Assembly (NCBI GenBank): GCA_002786065.1
Contig: NHNY01000014.1
Location: 416,348 to 480,347 of the forward strand
Direction of reading: 5' to 3'
Source of the DNA: Microcyclospora pomicola
Taxonomy: Eukaryota > Ascomycota > Dothideomycetes > Capnodiales
DNA: 64,000 nt
Position numbers and translations under genes: made by a program. Below the pieces are notes generated by a model. That model was not told the origin of the DNA, ran no database searches, and saw nothing but the letters and a program-made list of their open reading frames with translations. This document shows, in pieces, positions 33,804 through 43,736 of the stretch. Position 1 is the stretch's first letter. Each line of letters starts with the position of its first letter.

Positions 33804-34283
33804 ATGCCCAGCCAAGACTCCAACATGCAAGCGGCCGCAAAGCACTTCATGAGCGCCCCCACCTTCGCCGTGGCGGGCGCCTCGTCGCTCACGCACAAGT
33901 TCGGGTACAAGGTGTTTGCGTGGTATCTGCAGCACGGCCTCCATGCGATCCCGCTGAACCCCTCGACCGCCGAGGTGGTCGTTGGCAGCAAGAGCTATGA
34001 CACGGTGCGCACGATTGCGAAACTGCCAGACCCGGCCAACACGAGCTTGTCGGTCATCACGCCGCCGCCAGTGACGATGGAACTGCTGAAGCAGGCCAAG
34101 GAGGCGGGGATCAAGGCCGTCTGGCTGCAGCCTGGCGCGTTTGGCGATGCTGAGTTCGAGTATGCGGTCAAGGAGTTTCCAGGCGCGGCGGTGGCTGGGT
34201 TCGAGGATGGGACGGTTGGTGGGGAGGGATGGTGTGTGCTTGTCGATGGGGAAAATGCGATGGGCGATGCGAGCAAGTTATAG
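33804..34283 (+). CDS. CoA-binding (Rossmann) domain protein, YccU-like
   Basis: A single exon of 159 residues covers one CoA-binding type 2 domain. Visible elements are the nucleotide loop TFAVAGASSLTHKFGYKVFAWYLQHG, the strand VVVGSKSYDTVRTIAKLP, SLSVITPPPVTMELLKQAKEAGIKAVWLQPGAF and the C-terminal GFEDGTVGGEGWCVLVD. Members resemble the N-terminal domain of succinyl-CoA synthetase alpha and yeast/bacterial YccU; they bind CoA or a dinucleotide and have no settled reaction. Probably cytosolic, since no targeting peptide is visible. The length matches the family. Confidence 0.9.
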   Translation: MPSQDSNMQAAAKHFMSAPTFAVAGASSLTHKFGYKVFAWYLQHGLHAIPLNPSTAEVVVGSKSYDTVRTIAKLPDPANTSLSVITPPPVTMELLKQAKEAGIKAVWLQPGAFGDAEFEYAVKEFPGAAVAGFEDGTVGGEGWCVLVDGENAMGDASKL

Positions 34284-34549
34284 AATTCGTGGTACGGAAT
34301 GGCGTTGAAGTCCCTGTGCTTGGAAAGGACCTGCGGATTCGATTTGCATAGCGACACTGCCAAGGACAGAGCCATAGACAGTGCGTTCTTATTGGTAGAC
34401 GCAGCCTAATAGATGCTAGATGGTCAGTGGTCTGGCTGGCCCAGAAATACCTCAAGCCTCCTAGATTCGTCTCGCACGTTTACATATGCGATGCAAATCT
34501 AAGGATATGGTGAAACCACGTTGAAATGAGTGTATTGATCTGGAAGCCT

Positions 34550-36520
34550 CTACTCTAGCAGTGCGTCAACGACAATGTCTAACCATCCTTCCCACCTGCG
34601 CATGGACTGTCTTGGTCCTACGAGTGCTTCTACCATGAGTTCTGCAACTGCGGAGTTGTTGTCCTTGGCCTTCCCCCCTTCCTGCTCCCTCCATGTCCTT
34701 TCTGCCAGCTCGGCGGCTTTCCTGATTGCCACAGCTTCGTCCTCGTCCCCATACAGGTCGCACCTCTCACACTCGCCACATTGACCGCCGTTCGGGCGAA
34801 AGTGTTGACAGAAATGCGCATATCCGACGCTGCTGGTGATCTCCTGCCGGCAGATGTAGCACATCGTGTACCCGCAATTGCAGACTAGCTTGTTGCATCC
34901 GGAGGACTTGACGAACGAGAGATGGCATCTTGGGCATGTGCGCTTGACGGCTGCAGTCGCTGAGGCCTCGATTGCAGTACGAAGAGAAGTCTTCTCGTTC
35001 TCGAAGCAGGTGTGCGGATCCCGCCAGGTGGCTTTGCAGCGGATGCAAGATACTCTGCTACAGACAGGGTGACGACAGGTGAACTTCGCTCCACGGCGCG
35101 AATTATAGATCCTCGACCATGATGCGTTGATTGGGACAGCGACTGCAGGAGATGTCTTTCCAAGGAGCCATGCCAGGCTGATGAGAATGATCATTGGTAT
35201 AGTGAACATGATCAATCCCGTCGCGAATATGACAGTCATGACTTGCAATGCCGCGGGTGGGTTTCCATTACCATACTCCCAAATACGGCGGACACTCTTT
35301 AATCGAGGCGCTGGGGTCTCTGTGACTTCGGCATAATCGCAGAACGGACAACGCTGCAACGGCAACGGGCATTTCAGCAAGACGTCTCTCGACATCCTGG
35401 CTTGAAGTTCATGCCAGATGTCTTCGTTGTCTGTCCCGTTAGCAAGAATATGGCGTAAAGTGTTTGCTGGTATGCAGCCATGGCAGTCGTGTGCTGTTGG
35501 AGAGAAGCAGCGAATCGTGGTCTTCTCAACATCCGCTACCCTGGCCCAGCCCTGACCGTAAAGTGCTTCATTGACAGTCCGCCGAACACATTCGAAACAT
35601 AGCTGATGGCATTCAGCATCGCAGACGGCGATTTGCTCGAATGGCACAGAGTCGTAGCAGCACTCGCAATCGAAAAGCGATCCTGTCTGTTCTGCTTCCT
35701 GCGTATTCACGAGAGATGCAAGAGCATGATCTGCCGCAAGAAATGCTTGCTTCTGCTGTATGCGGACAGGTCTCACAAACAGTTCGTACAGCTCTCGATC
35801 GAGCCGATCGCTTCCAGTACGCCTGACTGCTGGGGTAGGGTCACCGCCTACATCTGGATGCACCTCCCAGTGAAGGCTCGGGTGATCACTCCCAGCTAAC
35901 ACTGTGCGCTGGCGCTTCGGCCAGAAATTGGGCAGCGACAGACGCCAAGACTTCGACGACAGTTGTTGCAGGATCGGTCTGGCGTGCGTGTAGGAATAGT
36001 TCGTCTCGAGCATGACGGCCTTGATCTGGGAGTGACTCAGGTTCTTGAACTCTGCATAAAACACCTGCTTGACCGCGTCCTGGTACTCTTTGCCGCGAAA
36101 CATGTCTTCCAGTGGCAACGTGCTCGAAGTGCTTTCAAGCTTCGTCTTGTCGGTGACAGCGCGAAGCTCCTTTTTAGGAGGTCGACGTCGCAGCACCTTC
36201 AGTGGTCGCTTGTCTCCGCGAGTCTGAAGCATCTGCTCGGTCACGACCTGCACCCTGCTCTCCTCGCTGACGCTTGTGAGCATTTCGCGGAAGACTTCTG
36301 GCTCGACATCAGGGAATAGGTCTACGAGAGTCAGGAGGGCAGTATTCAAGTCTCGCAAGTCCGGAGGGTCCTCGGATGCGTGGTGAAGTTCTGGGTCATA
36401 CATAGGTTGGATGTTGTCTTCGGCAGCCAAAGCAGCGCTGCGAAAGGGGCGAAAGAAGTCGCTTTTGCTCTTCCACATCGGCGAGACCTTCGCAAAAGGC
36501 AGCGCAGGGAATGAGTCCAT
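34550..36520 (-). CDS. RBR-type (RING-IBR-RING) E3 ubiquitin ligase, RNF216/TRIAD3-like
   Basis: An intronless frame of 656 residues. A CUE-like helical segment lies near 57-100 (LNTALLTLVDLFPDVEPEVFREML). RING1 is about 285-350 (CECCYDSVPFEQIAVC...CFECV). The IBR region runs about 385-505 (CPFCDYAEV...CRHPVCSRVSCIRCKATWRDPHTC). RING2 is 529-558 (CPRCHLSFVKSSGCNKLVCNCGYTMCYIC), followed by AHFCQHFRPNGGQCGECERCDLY, the arrangement seen in human RNF216. The LVCNC Cys is the likely catalytic residue that accepts ubiquitin. Oddly, a strong hydrophobic stretch (about 425-453, LQVMTVIFATGLIMFTIPMI on) lies inside the IBR region, suggesting a membrane anchor or hairpin. Targets are unknown. Confidence 0.92.
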   Translation of the reverse strand: MDSFPALPFAKVSPMWKSKSDFFRPFRSAALAAEDNIQPMYDPELHHASEDPPDLRDLNTALLTLVDLFPDVEPEVFREMLTSVSEESRVQVVTEQMLQTRGDKRPLKVLRRRPPKKELRAVTDKTKLESTSSTLPLEDMFRGKEYQDAVKQVFYAEFKNLSHSQIKAVMLETNYSYTHARPILQQLSSKSWRLSLPNFWPKRQRTVLAGSDHPSLHWEVHPDVGGDPTPAVRRTGSDRLDRELYELFVRPVRIQQKQAFLAADHALASLVNTQEAEQTGSLFDCECCYDSVPFEQIAVCDAECHQLCFECVRRTVNEALYGQGWARVADVEKTTIRCFSPTAHDCHGCIPANTLRHILANGTDNEDIWHELQARMSRDVLLKCPLPLQRCPFCDYAEVTETPAPRLKSVRRIWEYGNGNPPAALQVMTVIFATGLIMFTIPMIILISLAWLLGKTSPAVAVPINASWSRIYNSRRGAKFTCRHPVCSRVSCIRCKATWRDPHTCFENEKTSLRTAIEASATAAVKRTCPRCHLSFVKSSGCNKLVCNCGYTMCYICRQEITSSVGYAHFCQHFRPNGGQCGECERCDLYGDEDEAVAIRKAAELAERTWREQEGGKAKDNNSAVAELMVEALVGPRQSMRRWEGWLDIVVDALLE

Positions 36521-37096
36521 GTTGAGATGTAGCTACGAAGCCCAACTTCTTATTCTCTCACATGTTGAGCCACCGATATATGATATTGAATGTGGTCTGC
36601 TGTGGTAGGTAGTCAGAGCGAGTATAATCAACGTCTAGCGTGGTCCCAGGGTGCTTACCACATTCCCTACGACCGGCCAGCTCGACGAAAGCGCGTGACA
36701 CACGACATCCACTGGGTCGAGTGCATTACTTCGAACCTTCAACCGTACAGCTCCACGTCCGATAATCGCCACATCCGCTGAGGATGACTGACGATGGATA
36801 ATGTGGAAAAGAAATCCGGATTACGTCTGCATAGCGCACGTCGGGTCAAGTGCCGGTCGTCAGCTGAATACTTCCGAGATCGCTGCTCCAACTCGACATG
36901 ACCGTCGGCCTTGGTCGGCCTGCTACTCAATATTACTCCCAGCTCTTCGCAACCAAGCGAAGACGTATATAATAAAGGGCGACGCATGTAGGCAAGTCCC
37001 AATTGCAACCCATCTTTTCTATACCAAAGCAATCTCATCCTACGCATATCAAAACCTCCGTCTCCCCACAAACCACCAGCCTAGAAAGCTCCCCCA
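36521..37096. other. Divergent promoter of RBR ligase and methyltransferase genes
   Basis: No gene supported. A TATATAA lies at 36966-36972 on the plus strand, about 125 bp before the methyltransferase start. Confidence 0.5.
36966..36972 (+). promoter_or_regulatory. TATA box of the methyltransferase gene
   Basis: TATATAATAAAGG sits 125 bp before the ATG at 37097, at a reasonable distance for a fungal TATA promoter. Confidence 0.5.
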
Positions 37097-38049
37097 ATGG
37101 CTACCTTCGCGTAGGTCCACACGTCTCCTGCCGTCTCTTCCCTCCCTCTCCTCGCTCATGAGATGAAAGGAAACCCACCTTCTCAGCCACCTCCTACGCC
37201 GCCTTCCGGCCATCCTACCCGCCCTCGCTCTACAATGCCGTCGTCTCCTACCACCGGGGTCCCAAGCACCTTGCCCTTGATCTCGGCTGCGGCACGGGCA
37301 TCGTCACGCGCGAGCTCGGCCAGCACTTCTCCAAGGTGATTGGAACGGACCCGTCGGCGGTAATGATCAAGCAAGCGAGCAGCAAAGCCGCATCGTCTTC
37401 TTCCAGCAGCGGCAGCAACACCGAGTACCGCGAAGGCAGCGCGGAGAGCGGCAGCGCGTTCCTCCCCGCTGGCAGCGTGGACTGCGTTACGGCCGGGCAG
37501 GCGGTGCACTGGTTCGACTACAGCGCGTTCTGGCCGGAGATGGCGCGCGTGGTGCGGGCAGGCGGGACCGGGGCATTCTGGGGCTACAAGGACCACGTGT
37601 TCGTGGACTTCCCGCGCGCGATGGCGGTGATGCAGCGGTACGCGTACGATCTGCACCCGGATCGGCTGGGATCGTACTGGCCGCAGCCGGGCAGATCGTA
37701 TCTGCAGGACCAGCTGCGGGTGGTGCAGCCGCCGCCGGAGGCGTGGGAGGACGTGCAGCGCGCGGAGTATGAGCCAGGGACGAGGGGGAAGGGCAGTGGC
37801 GAGGGGACGTTGTTCATGGACAAGCGGCTGAGCGTCGGGCAGTGTAAGGAGTACGTGCGGACATGGAGTTCGTATCATGGTTGGCAGGAGACACATCCAG
37901 AGCAGGTGGCGAGGAGCAAAGGTGGGAAGGGAGATGTGATGGATGTCATGTTTGACGAGATCGCGGAGCAAGACGAGCATTTCAAGGATGACGAGAACGA
38001 GGTGGAGGTCGAGTGGGGGAGCGCGTTGATCCTGGCGAGGAGGAAGTGA
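37097..38049 (+). CDS. SAM-dependent methyltransferase, Tmt1/Crg1-like
   Basis: Exon 1 (37097-37110) and exon 2 (37170-38049) give 297 residues. The join GC|G makes MATFAKPTFSATSYAAFRPSYP, the typical opening of this fungal family. Motif I of the Rossmann methyltransferase is LALDLGCGTGIVTREL, followed by KVIGTDPSAVMIKQA, the acidic motif EGSAES...AGSVDCVTAGQAVHWFDY and RVVRAGGTGAFWGY. Relatives include yeast Tmt1 (trans-aconitate methyltransferase) and Crg1; the substrate here is not known. An alternative acceptor at 37187 breaks the frame and was rejected. The gene is GC-rich, giving a long antisense shadow frame. Confidence 0.9.
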
Positions 38050-38136
38050 GGATGCAGGATATCGAGATATAGGTATGATGCTTTGTCTCTCAAGTGTTGA
38101 CGTGGTACATGTAGTCGCGGGCTATGAGAGCTATCT

Positions 38137-39977
38137 TCATGACCCCTGAATTTGCGAGCTGCCACCATGCCCACTGCCTACTGCGCCACCTACAGATCCG
38201 CCGACAGCGCCAATACCGCCACCCATCATACCTGGAGGAATGCCAACAGCATTACCCTGCTGCGCAGCGTTGCCTCCGTTCATTCCAGGTCCTGCCGCGG
38301 GCTGCTGCACACCGGATCTGAAATCGAGCTGGTCGTAGTCGAGAGTGAATTCCCGCCTCTCGCGACGCCAGTTGGTCGGATCGAAGAAAACATACACGCC
38401 TCGTTCTACACGCTCGGCGACTCGGACAGGCTGTGAACCGATGGGCGTGTTCGTTGCGAGATCAACAATGGCTGAGGCTTGTGTGAGATTAGCTGGGGTG
38501 TCCTTCTGCAACCACTGCCGTAGGACTTTGTGCCATCGCCATTCGCGAGCGGACAGCTCCATGGCAGCAAGCTCCTGGTCGGTATCTCCTGGCGAGAGGA
38601 AGAACATCATAAACAGCGTTTCTGCGGCACCATTGTAAGCTTTTCACGTGACATGTGGAGAACAGAAGGTCAATCATACCATCACTCATAGCACTAATCC
38701 GCGATGATATTTGAGGCACATTCGTGACCGTGTAAGCACTCGGCAAGGTGTATTCTGGCACGGTGAACTGATCATGATAGTTGAACTGTGATCCCGAGCC
38801 GACCTGGACGGGAAACGGGGTGAAGGTCGGTAGTATCGGATCTGATGATTCAAGATCCATGCCGAGGGTGCTCACATCTTGACCCATCAGCACACCATTC
38901 AGCTCGGATGCAGGTAAGGTGTTGTCGTGTGGCAAGCCAGCTTCAATATTTCTCCGCGCGTTCAGCAACGCCTCTAGGCCGAGCATGCCATATTTCTCTC
39001 CTTCAGTCATGTCAGCGTACTTCTTCATACCCGAAGATGGCGCGGATGATGACTGCATGAGGTTTTGTGATGTCTGTGATTGTTGCGAATGTTGGTGCGG
39101 TAGACCTCCAGAGCCAATCGGGGCTTGCTGAGAACTCGAGAAGCTACCTGGCTCGCGGATCGGTAGTTGAGCTTGTGGTCCTGACGCGCGTGGGATAGTA
39201 CTGTCTGGAGAAGCTGCAAAAGTGGAAAAGTTCTGTTGTGCGTCGCCGTTCACATGACCACCAAGCGGGGGAAATTCCTCGCCACCGCTTGTTCTATCGT
39301 TGGTGCTGGCACGTTGATTGTCGAATTGGTCGAGACTATGCTGTGAGGGCGCAGTGGACGGTGCGCGTTGTGATTGTTGAGCTTGTTGTTGAGCTGGTGG
39401 TGCAGATGGCTGAGCCCGAACTGCGCTACTGTTCCAGTTGACGCCGCCCTGATTACTGTTTGTTGCAGCGCGTGGCCCTCCCGAGAGTGTTGGAAACTCG
39501 CTGCAGTACAGATTTGAGTTAGCCAACTGCACAATGCCATTTACTTTGCATCCCTGCTTCCCCGTTTCATGTCGTAGGACACAAAAAGCAGTATGCCACC
39601 CCACATTCCTCGTGACAGCTCCAAACGGCCATCTCAAACTATGCGCCGTGCGAAAAGATCTCGATACGGCTGGCAGATGCGTCTCGAGATTCACCACCTA
39701 CGTTTGCCATGCGCGTACATCAACATCATTTGACCACTTACCTCATATCAATCGGTCCCTGTCCTCCACCCATAATCTGCGCAAACCCCGAAACCCTCGG
39801 CTGGGAACTTGAGGGTGGACCAAAAGCGGCGCTGCTGCTGCTACTGCTCGCACCGCTCGCCGCCGGTAATCCCATGCCCCACCCACCACCTCCCAGCACA
39901 TTCCCCAAGCCGGCGGTCTTCTGTGTATTCTGCAATCGCGGCGCCGGGCGGGAAGGCTGTGAGCCGTATGTGTTCAT
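38137..39977 (-). CDS. NOT2: CCR4-NOT complex subunit Not2/Cdc36
   Basis: Exons 39742-39977, 38680-39500 and 38137-38621 (introns 39501-39741 and 38622-38679) give 513 residues. A Gly/Ser-rich N-terminus (LGNVLGGGGWGMGL) and long Gln/Ser-rich disordered middle contain EFPTLSGGPR and GGEEFPPLGG motifs. The C-terminal NOT2/3/5 domain reads FTVPEYTLPSAY...SDETLFMMFFLSPGDTDQELAAMELSAREWRWHKVLRQWLQ and VYVFFDPTNWRRERREFTLDYDQLDF. Not2 bridges Not1 and Not3/5 in the complex that deadenylates mRNA and regulates transcription. The tail after this (GGIGAVGGSVGGAVG) is low complexity. The first intron (241 bp) is longer than usual. The end lies only 87 bp from the methyltransferase stop. Confidence 0.95.
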
Positions 39978-40801
39978 GTTAATCGCGCGGATGGGCGGTT
40001 GCGGAGCTGTGTGCACCACATCATGGTTAGCAGGGGCATTTGAGGGAAGCTATGAGGTCTGAGCGGGAAGCTGTGCGGCGGGGAGACGGCGCCATTGCTT
40101 CTTGGGCATGCTGGGGATGGTATGGGGAGGGGCGTCGCGATCTATAGCTGGAAAGTGCGCTGCAAGCACTGCGCAACCGTGCAGCAGGAGATCTCTCCAT
40201 ATGTTCTAAGTGTTTGGGAATAGCTTCGATACTCATGATCATCGTGTAGGCTGCGTTGGCTGCGTTGGTGGTGCATAACGCAGTCCCACGAGCTCAAGAA
40301 GGGCATTGCAGAGCTCAAGAAAGCCATTGTAGTGGATGTGCTGTATCAATTCACTGACCAGATCTTGTATTCATCCTCAAGCACCGTGAAGCCCGACTGG
40401 CTTGCCCTAGCCCTCCGCTCGTCTTTCGTTACACTGCTCTTGCGTTGCGCTTCGATTATATGTGCACAGAGGGGCCGAACCTGTAGTGTCTGTAAGATTC
40501 GTCCGTCCGGGATAGCGATTGCAGCGATAGACGTCTTCGGAGATGCAATTGATAGCTGGCCGAACGGAAGTGAACTTCTATAACGCTGTAGCACATGAGG
40601 TCCGCGCTAGTGCGCCCGCACATGCAACGCGCGCATGTAAGGCTGAGCCTCACTCACATACAGCACGTGACCCATTCACTTATATGGACGTTGACATTTA
40701 CATTAAGATCGTTGGGTAGGATGGCACAAGTCATTGTAAGACTGAGTGCTTTGCTACAGAGAGGGAAGTGCCTTGCAACCGTACGATTGGAGCGTACACT
40801 T
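39978..40801. other. Intergenic region between CUE1 3' end and NOT2 start
   Basis: Both neighbours are on the minus strand, so the region holds the NOT2 promoter/leader and the CUE1 3' UTR. No ORF is convincing. It contains a small tandem duplication at 40291-40329. Confidence 0.5.
40291..40329 (+). repeat. Imperfect 20-bp tandem duplication
   Basis: AGCTCAAGAAGGGCATTG is followed directly by a near copy, AGCTCAAGAAAGCCATTG, after a three-base CAG spacer. A GGCTGCGTT doublet lies just upstream (about 40250-40268). Non-coding context. Confidence 0.75.
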
Positions 40802-41422
40802 CTAAGCCTGAGCATCCTTCTCCTCCATCCTCCGCCTCGCCGCCAGTATCATCTCCTCCCTCTTCCGTTTCAGCGCATCTGCCCGACTGACCTTGTCGCT
40901 CGCCCATGCATTTCGTTTCTTCTCCTCCGCCTCGCTCAACACTGCCTCCTTGCCCTTCCCACTGACCCTGCTCTGCAATCCATACCTCGTGATCAGATCG
41001 TCTGTCCGTGCTCCCTTCGCAGCCGCTCTCCCCGCACTCGTTGCAGCAGCAGCAGTAGCATCCGGAGCCGGCACAGGGTCCAAGCCGGCCGGCTCATATG
41101 ATGGGGGAGGGTTCTCCAAGCCGCGACCACCGAGGACTCTCTCCGTCGTCGCCGAGACGTTGCCGCCGTTCCGATGCAGATCCCATGCGATGCTTCGTCG
41201 ATCGAGATCGGGGAAGATGTTGTGGACTGAGTCGACCTTCGCAACGTCTACTTGCCGACTCGCATCTGGTCTTGAGGTGGACGATCTTGAGCCATTTGAA
41301 GAGCTGACGCCAGGAGCCTTGGAGAGATACCACCGGATCGCGAGAAAGCCGACGATGGCCACGGCGATGAGTTGCGGGATGTTGATCGATGTCTGGCCCT
41401 GCTGGGTGGTGCTGTGCGCCAT
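40802..41422 (-). CDS. CUE1: Cue1-like ER ubiquitin-conjugation cofactor
   Basis: A single exon of 206 residues. An N-terminal membrane segment (IPQLIAVAIVGFLAIRWYLS) anchors it, probably in the ER. The CUE domain follows (VDSVHNIFPDLDRRSIAWDLHRNGGNVSATTERVL, about 65-100), then a Pro/Ala-rich linker and a basic C-terminal helix pair (DDLITRYGLQSRV; DALKRKREEMILAARRRMEEKDAQ) like the Ubc7-binding region of Cue1. In yeast Cue1 recruits and activates Ubc7 for ER-associated degradation. The Met at 41422 was chosen although the frame is open to 41557, because the extra residues are not membrane-compatible and the family starts just before the anchor. Confidence 0.9.
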   Translation of the reverse strand: MAHSTTQQGQTSINIPQLIAVAIVGFLAIRWYLSKAPGVSSSNGSRSSTSRPDASRQVDVAKVDSVHNIFPDLDRRSIAWDLHRNGGNVSATTERVLGGRGLENPPPSYEPAGLDPVPAPDATAAAATSAGRAAAKGARTDDLITRYGLQSRVSGKGKEAVLSEAEEKKRNAWASDKVSRADALKRKREEMILAARRRMEEKDAQA

Positions 41423-42302
41423 GCTGGGATGCTCAGATGCTGGGGAGCAAGAGATGCAATTATTGAAGTACGACCAGCTGGAGGGTATGTAGCCGATCAC
41501 TTGGACAAGATAGGGCACGCCTATTGCTAGATGATTGACCAGGTCCTGCTTCTTCACCCGTTGGAGAATGGAAATCGAAATGACGGCGTGACTTCTAAGG
41601 CGGATAATGGCTTCGATTCGGGAGCCTCGGGAGTCTTGCTACTCCACCACACCGAGAAGCAACGAATGTCCGGATTGTACGATATGCGACCTGCTCTTGA
41701 ATTCCAATATAATAGATCCGTGACGCCGGTGTCGAAGGGAAGCGAACAAAGGTAGTCTTCCCGCGAAACTTAGGTTTATGGCCGTTGTGTGAATGGAGGT
41801 GTAATTGAGAACGACTGGAGTATTGCATGTGACGGTGTTGGCAGTTCCGAACGTCCAGTCAGGGTCGTCGATTATGTAACCAACGATGGGCAACCGAAGG
41901 CTGCATCTCGTGAGTCTGACAGCCTCTCTGCTTATCATCATTGTCGATCCGTTTCGATATCGAACAGAGGACCGTTCCGCTATAAAGACAGTACTTGAGT
42001 CCTTATTGAATAAGACACTGACCACTGATGATAACATTGATAGGTAAGGATTGGCAGAGCTGCAAGAGCATAAGCTCTACATATACCTCAAGTATCACTT
42101 GGTCTGATCGCCATGATGTTGGCCATCTCGCGAGGAAGGAAAATCGCATATGATACATAACTATGCGGCCATTGATGCTGAACATGCCACAGCTCCATGC
42201 TACAACAGAAACGCTCGATCTAATGTACAGCCACACGCGGAACAGCAAACCCATGCTTTTGACTGTCTCATCCTGCAAAAAAACGCACGCCTGGCATTCT
42301 CA
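41423..42302. other. Intergenic region between the 477-residue orphan and CUE1
   Basis: Both flanking genes are on the minus strand. No supported gene. The stretch should contain the CUE1 promoter and the orphan's 3' UTR. Confidence 0.5.
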
Positions 42303-43736
42303 CTACGGGTAATAACCACTCATTCCGGGTCGAGATCTCCGCGCTCGATCACCGCGGCGCCGGCCTGAGGGCGGTGATAGCGGTTCGTATTCGTCAAACT
42401 CCTCGTCGTCATCGTAGAGGACGAAGTCGCCTTCAAAAGACATGTCGCGCATGGCACCTTCCAGTCTTTGCGTCTCACGCTGTGGGCCGTTACGGTCCGA
42501 GGTCGAGCTGCGAGATTCTCTGCTCGCACGAGCTTGTTGGCGCGCGATAACGTCTTCGCCACGTTCCTGGAACCCAGAAGGCCGACGCGTGGAGTCTATT
42601 GGTGGTGGATAGTTGTTGTGGACTATCGCAGTGGGCGATCTCGCTGGTAGCGACATTGGTCCACGAGGGGAGAGGGGAGAGATTGGGGACCGTAGTCTGC
42701 CGTCATATGATTGGTACTCAAGGGTAGCGCGACTGTATCCGGGTGAAGGCATAGCTGGAGATTGCTGGTGGGATTCGCTCCTACGCTTCTCAGCTCGCCG
42801 GCGTTCGCGCGCCATTTGCTCGAATTCTGAATCAACTTGGCCGTCCAGGGCGGCGGCGGCAGCTTGTCGATGACGTTCGCGTGAAGAGTCGTCTGCTGCT
42901 TCGGTTCTCCTGGCTTGTCGCTGATCAGATGCTGCCAGTCTCGATCGTTCAATTTCGGCTTGTCTGTCATCCTCCTTTTGTCGGCGGATACGTTTTGATG
43001 CAGCATCATCTTCGATCTGTTCTCGTCGACGAGCACTTTCGGAGGTCTCCGCTCGAGGGCGAACCTCTCGCGTCTGTTGGTTGCTTGGATTGAACGACTT
43101 GGCCGAGTCGTGTCTGGGTCGTCGAACGTCCACTCTGGGTAAGTCGCTCAGCCCCGGCGAGGATGGACTTCCTCTGGGGCTGTTGTACCCTTCTCTCAGG
43201 CTTTTACGATAGTCGGTATCTGCGTAGCCAGTAACTGGCTCTTCCACCGTCGCAGAGGTGCTCGATATGGATTCCATCGACACAGGTCGATAGTTGGTCG
43301 AAGCAGGCTTGGTACCATCCTTGAAAGACACCCGTGGTCGGTCACTCGAAGCAGTGGAGGGTGATGTTAGGGGACTCGGTCTAACTTCGACGTAGGTGGC
43401 ATCTGGTGAGGATTGGCTGGTCATCGACGAAGGACTGCTACCGCTTGTCCCTGGACGTAGCGACGAGCGTCTGCTTGTGCGTCTCGACATGCCACCAGTG
43501 ACAGGCCGGTAGACGATCTTCCGACCGTTGAAGCCTTCAGTCACGAATGTGCCGTCTGAGGCCTCCTTCGGGGACAAACGTGGTACTCTTTCGACCAGCT
43601 CAGCGGTTTGACTGCGTCGTTCTCGGACAGCATCACAGAAGCCACCTGCTGTGGCATTCTTACAGCGTCGTGGGGTCTCTACGGTGCTTTGAGAACCATC
43701 CGGGTGGAGGTAGGTCTTGCAATCGATGAAACACAT
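42303..43736 (-). CDS. Ser/Arg-rich orphan with a Cys-containing N-terminal module
   Basis: Not recognised as a named family. The intronless frame has 477 residues. The first about 55 residues look ordered and include MCFIDCKTYLHPDGS, RRCKNATAGGFCDAV and ERRSQTAELVERVP, with four Cys; many fungal proteins share a similar opening by my reading. The remainder is disordered: Ser/Thr/Pro-rich, then a charged helical Arg/Glu/Ala block (about 250-330, RRREQIEDDAASKRIRRQKE) and a C-terminal acidic patch (VLYDDDEEFDEYEPLSPP) followed by a basic tail. A nuclear or cytoskeletal adaptor is possible but unproven. The coding frame is supported by length and by the absence of competing introns. Confidence 0.8.
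   Translation of the reverse strand: MCFIDCKTYLHPDGSQSTVETPRRCKNATAGGFCDAVRERRSQTAELVERVPRLSPKEASDGTFVTEGFNGRKIVYRPVTGGMSRRTSRRSSLRPGTSGSSPSSMTSQSSPDATYVEVRPSPLTSPSTASSDRPRVSFKDGTKPASTNYRPVSMESISSTSATVEEPVTGYADTDYRKSLREGYNSPRGSPSSPGLSDLPRVDVRRPRHDSAKSFNPSNQQTREVRPRAETSESARRREQIEDDAASKRIRRQKEDDRQAEIERSRLAASDQRQARRTEAADDSSRERHRQAAAAALDGQVDSEFEQMARERRRAEKRRSESHQQSPAMPSPGYSRATLEYQSYDGRLRSPISPLSPRGPMSLPARSPTAIVHNNYPPPIDSTRRPSGFQERGEDVIARQQARASRESRSSTSDRNGPQRETQRLEGAMRDMSFEGDFVLYDDDEEFDEYEPLSPPSGRRRGDRARRSRPGMSGYYP

Noticed and set aside
37187-37200. Acceptor at 37186 for the methyltransferase intron
   Set aside because: The phase would not match; the acceptor at 37169 restores KPTFSATSYAAF.
37183-37980. 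265-codon minus-strand frame opposite the methyltransferase
   Set aside because: His/Arg/Leu-rich shadow of a GC-rich gene; no domain.
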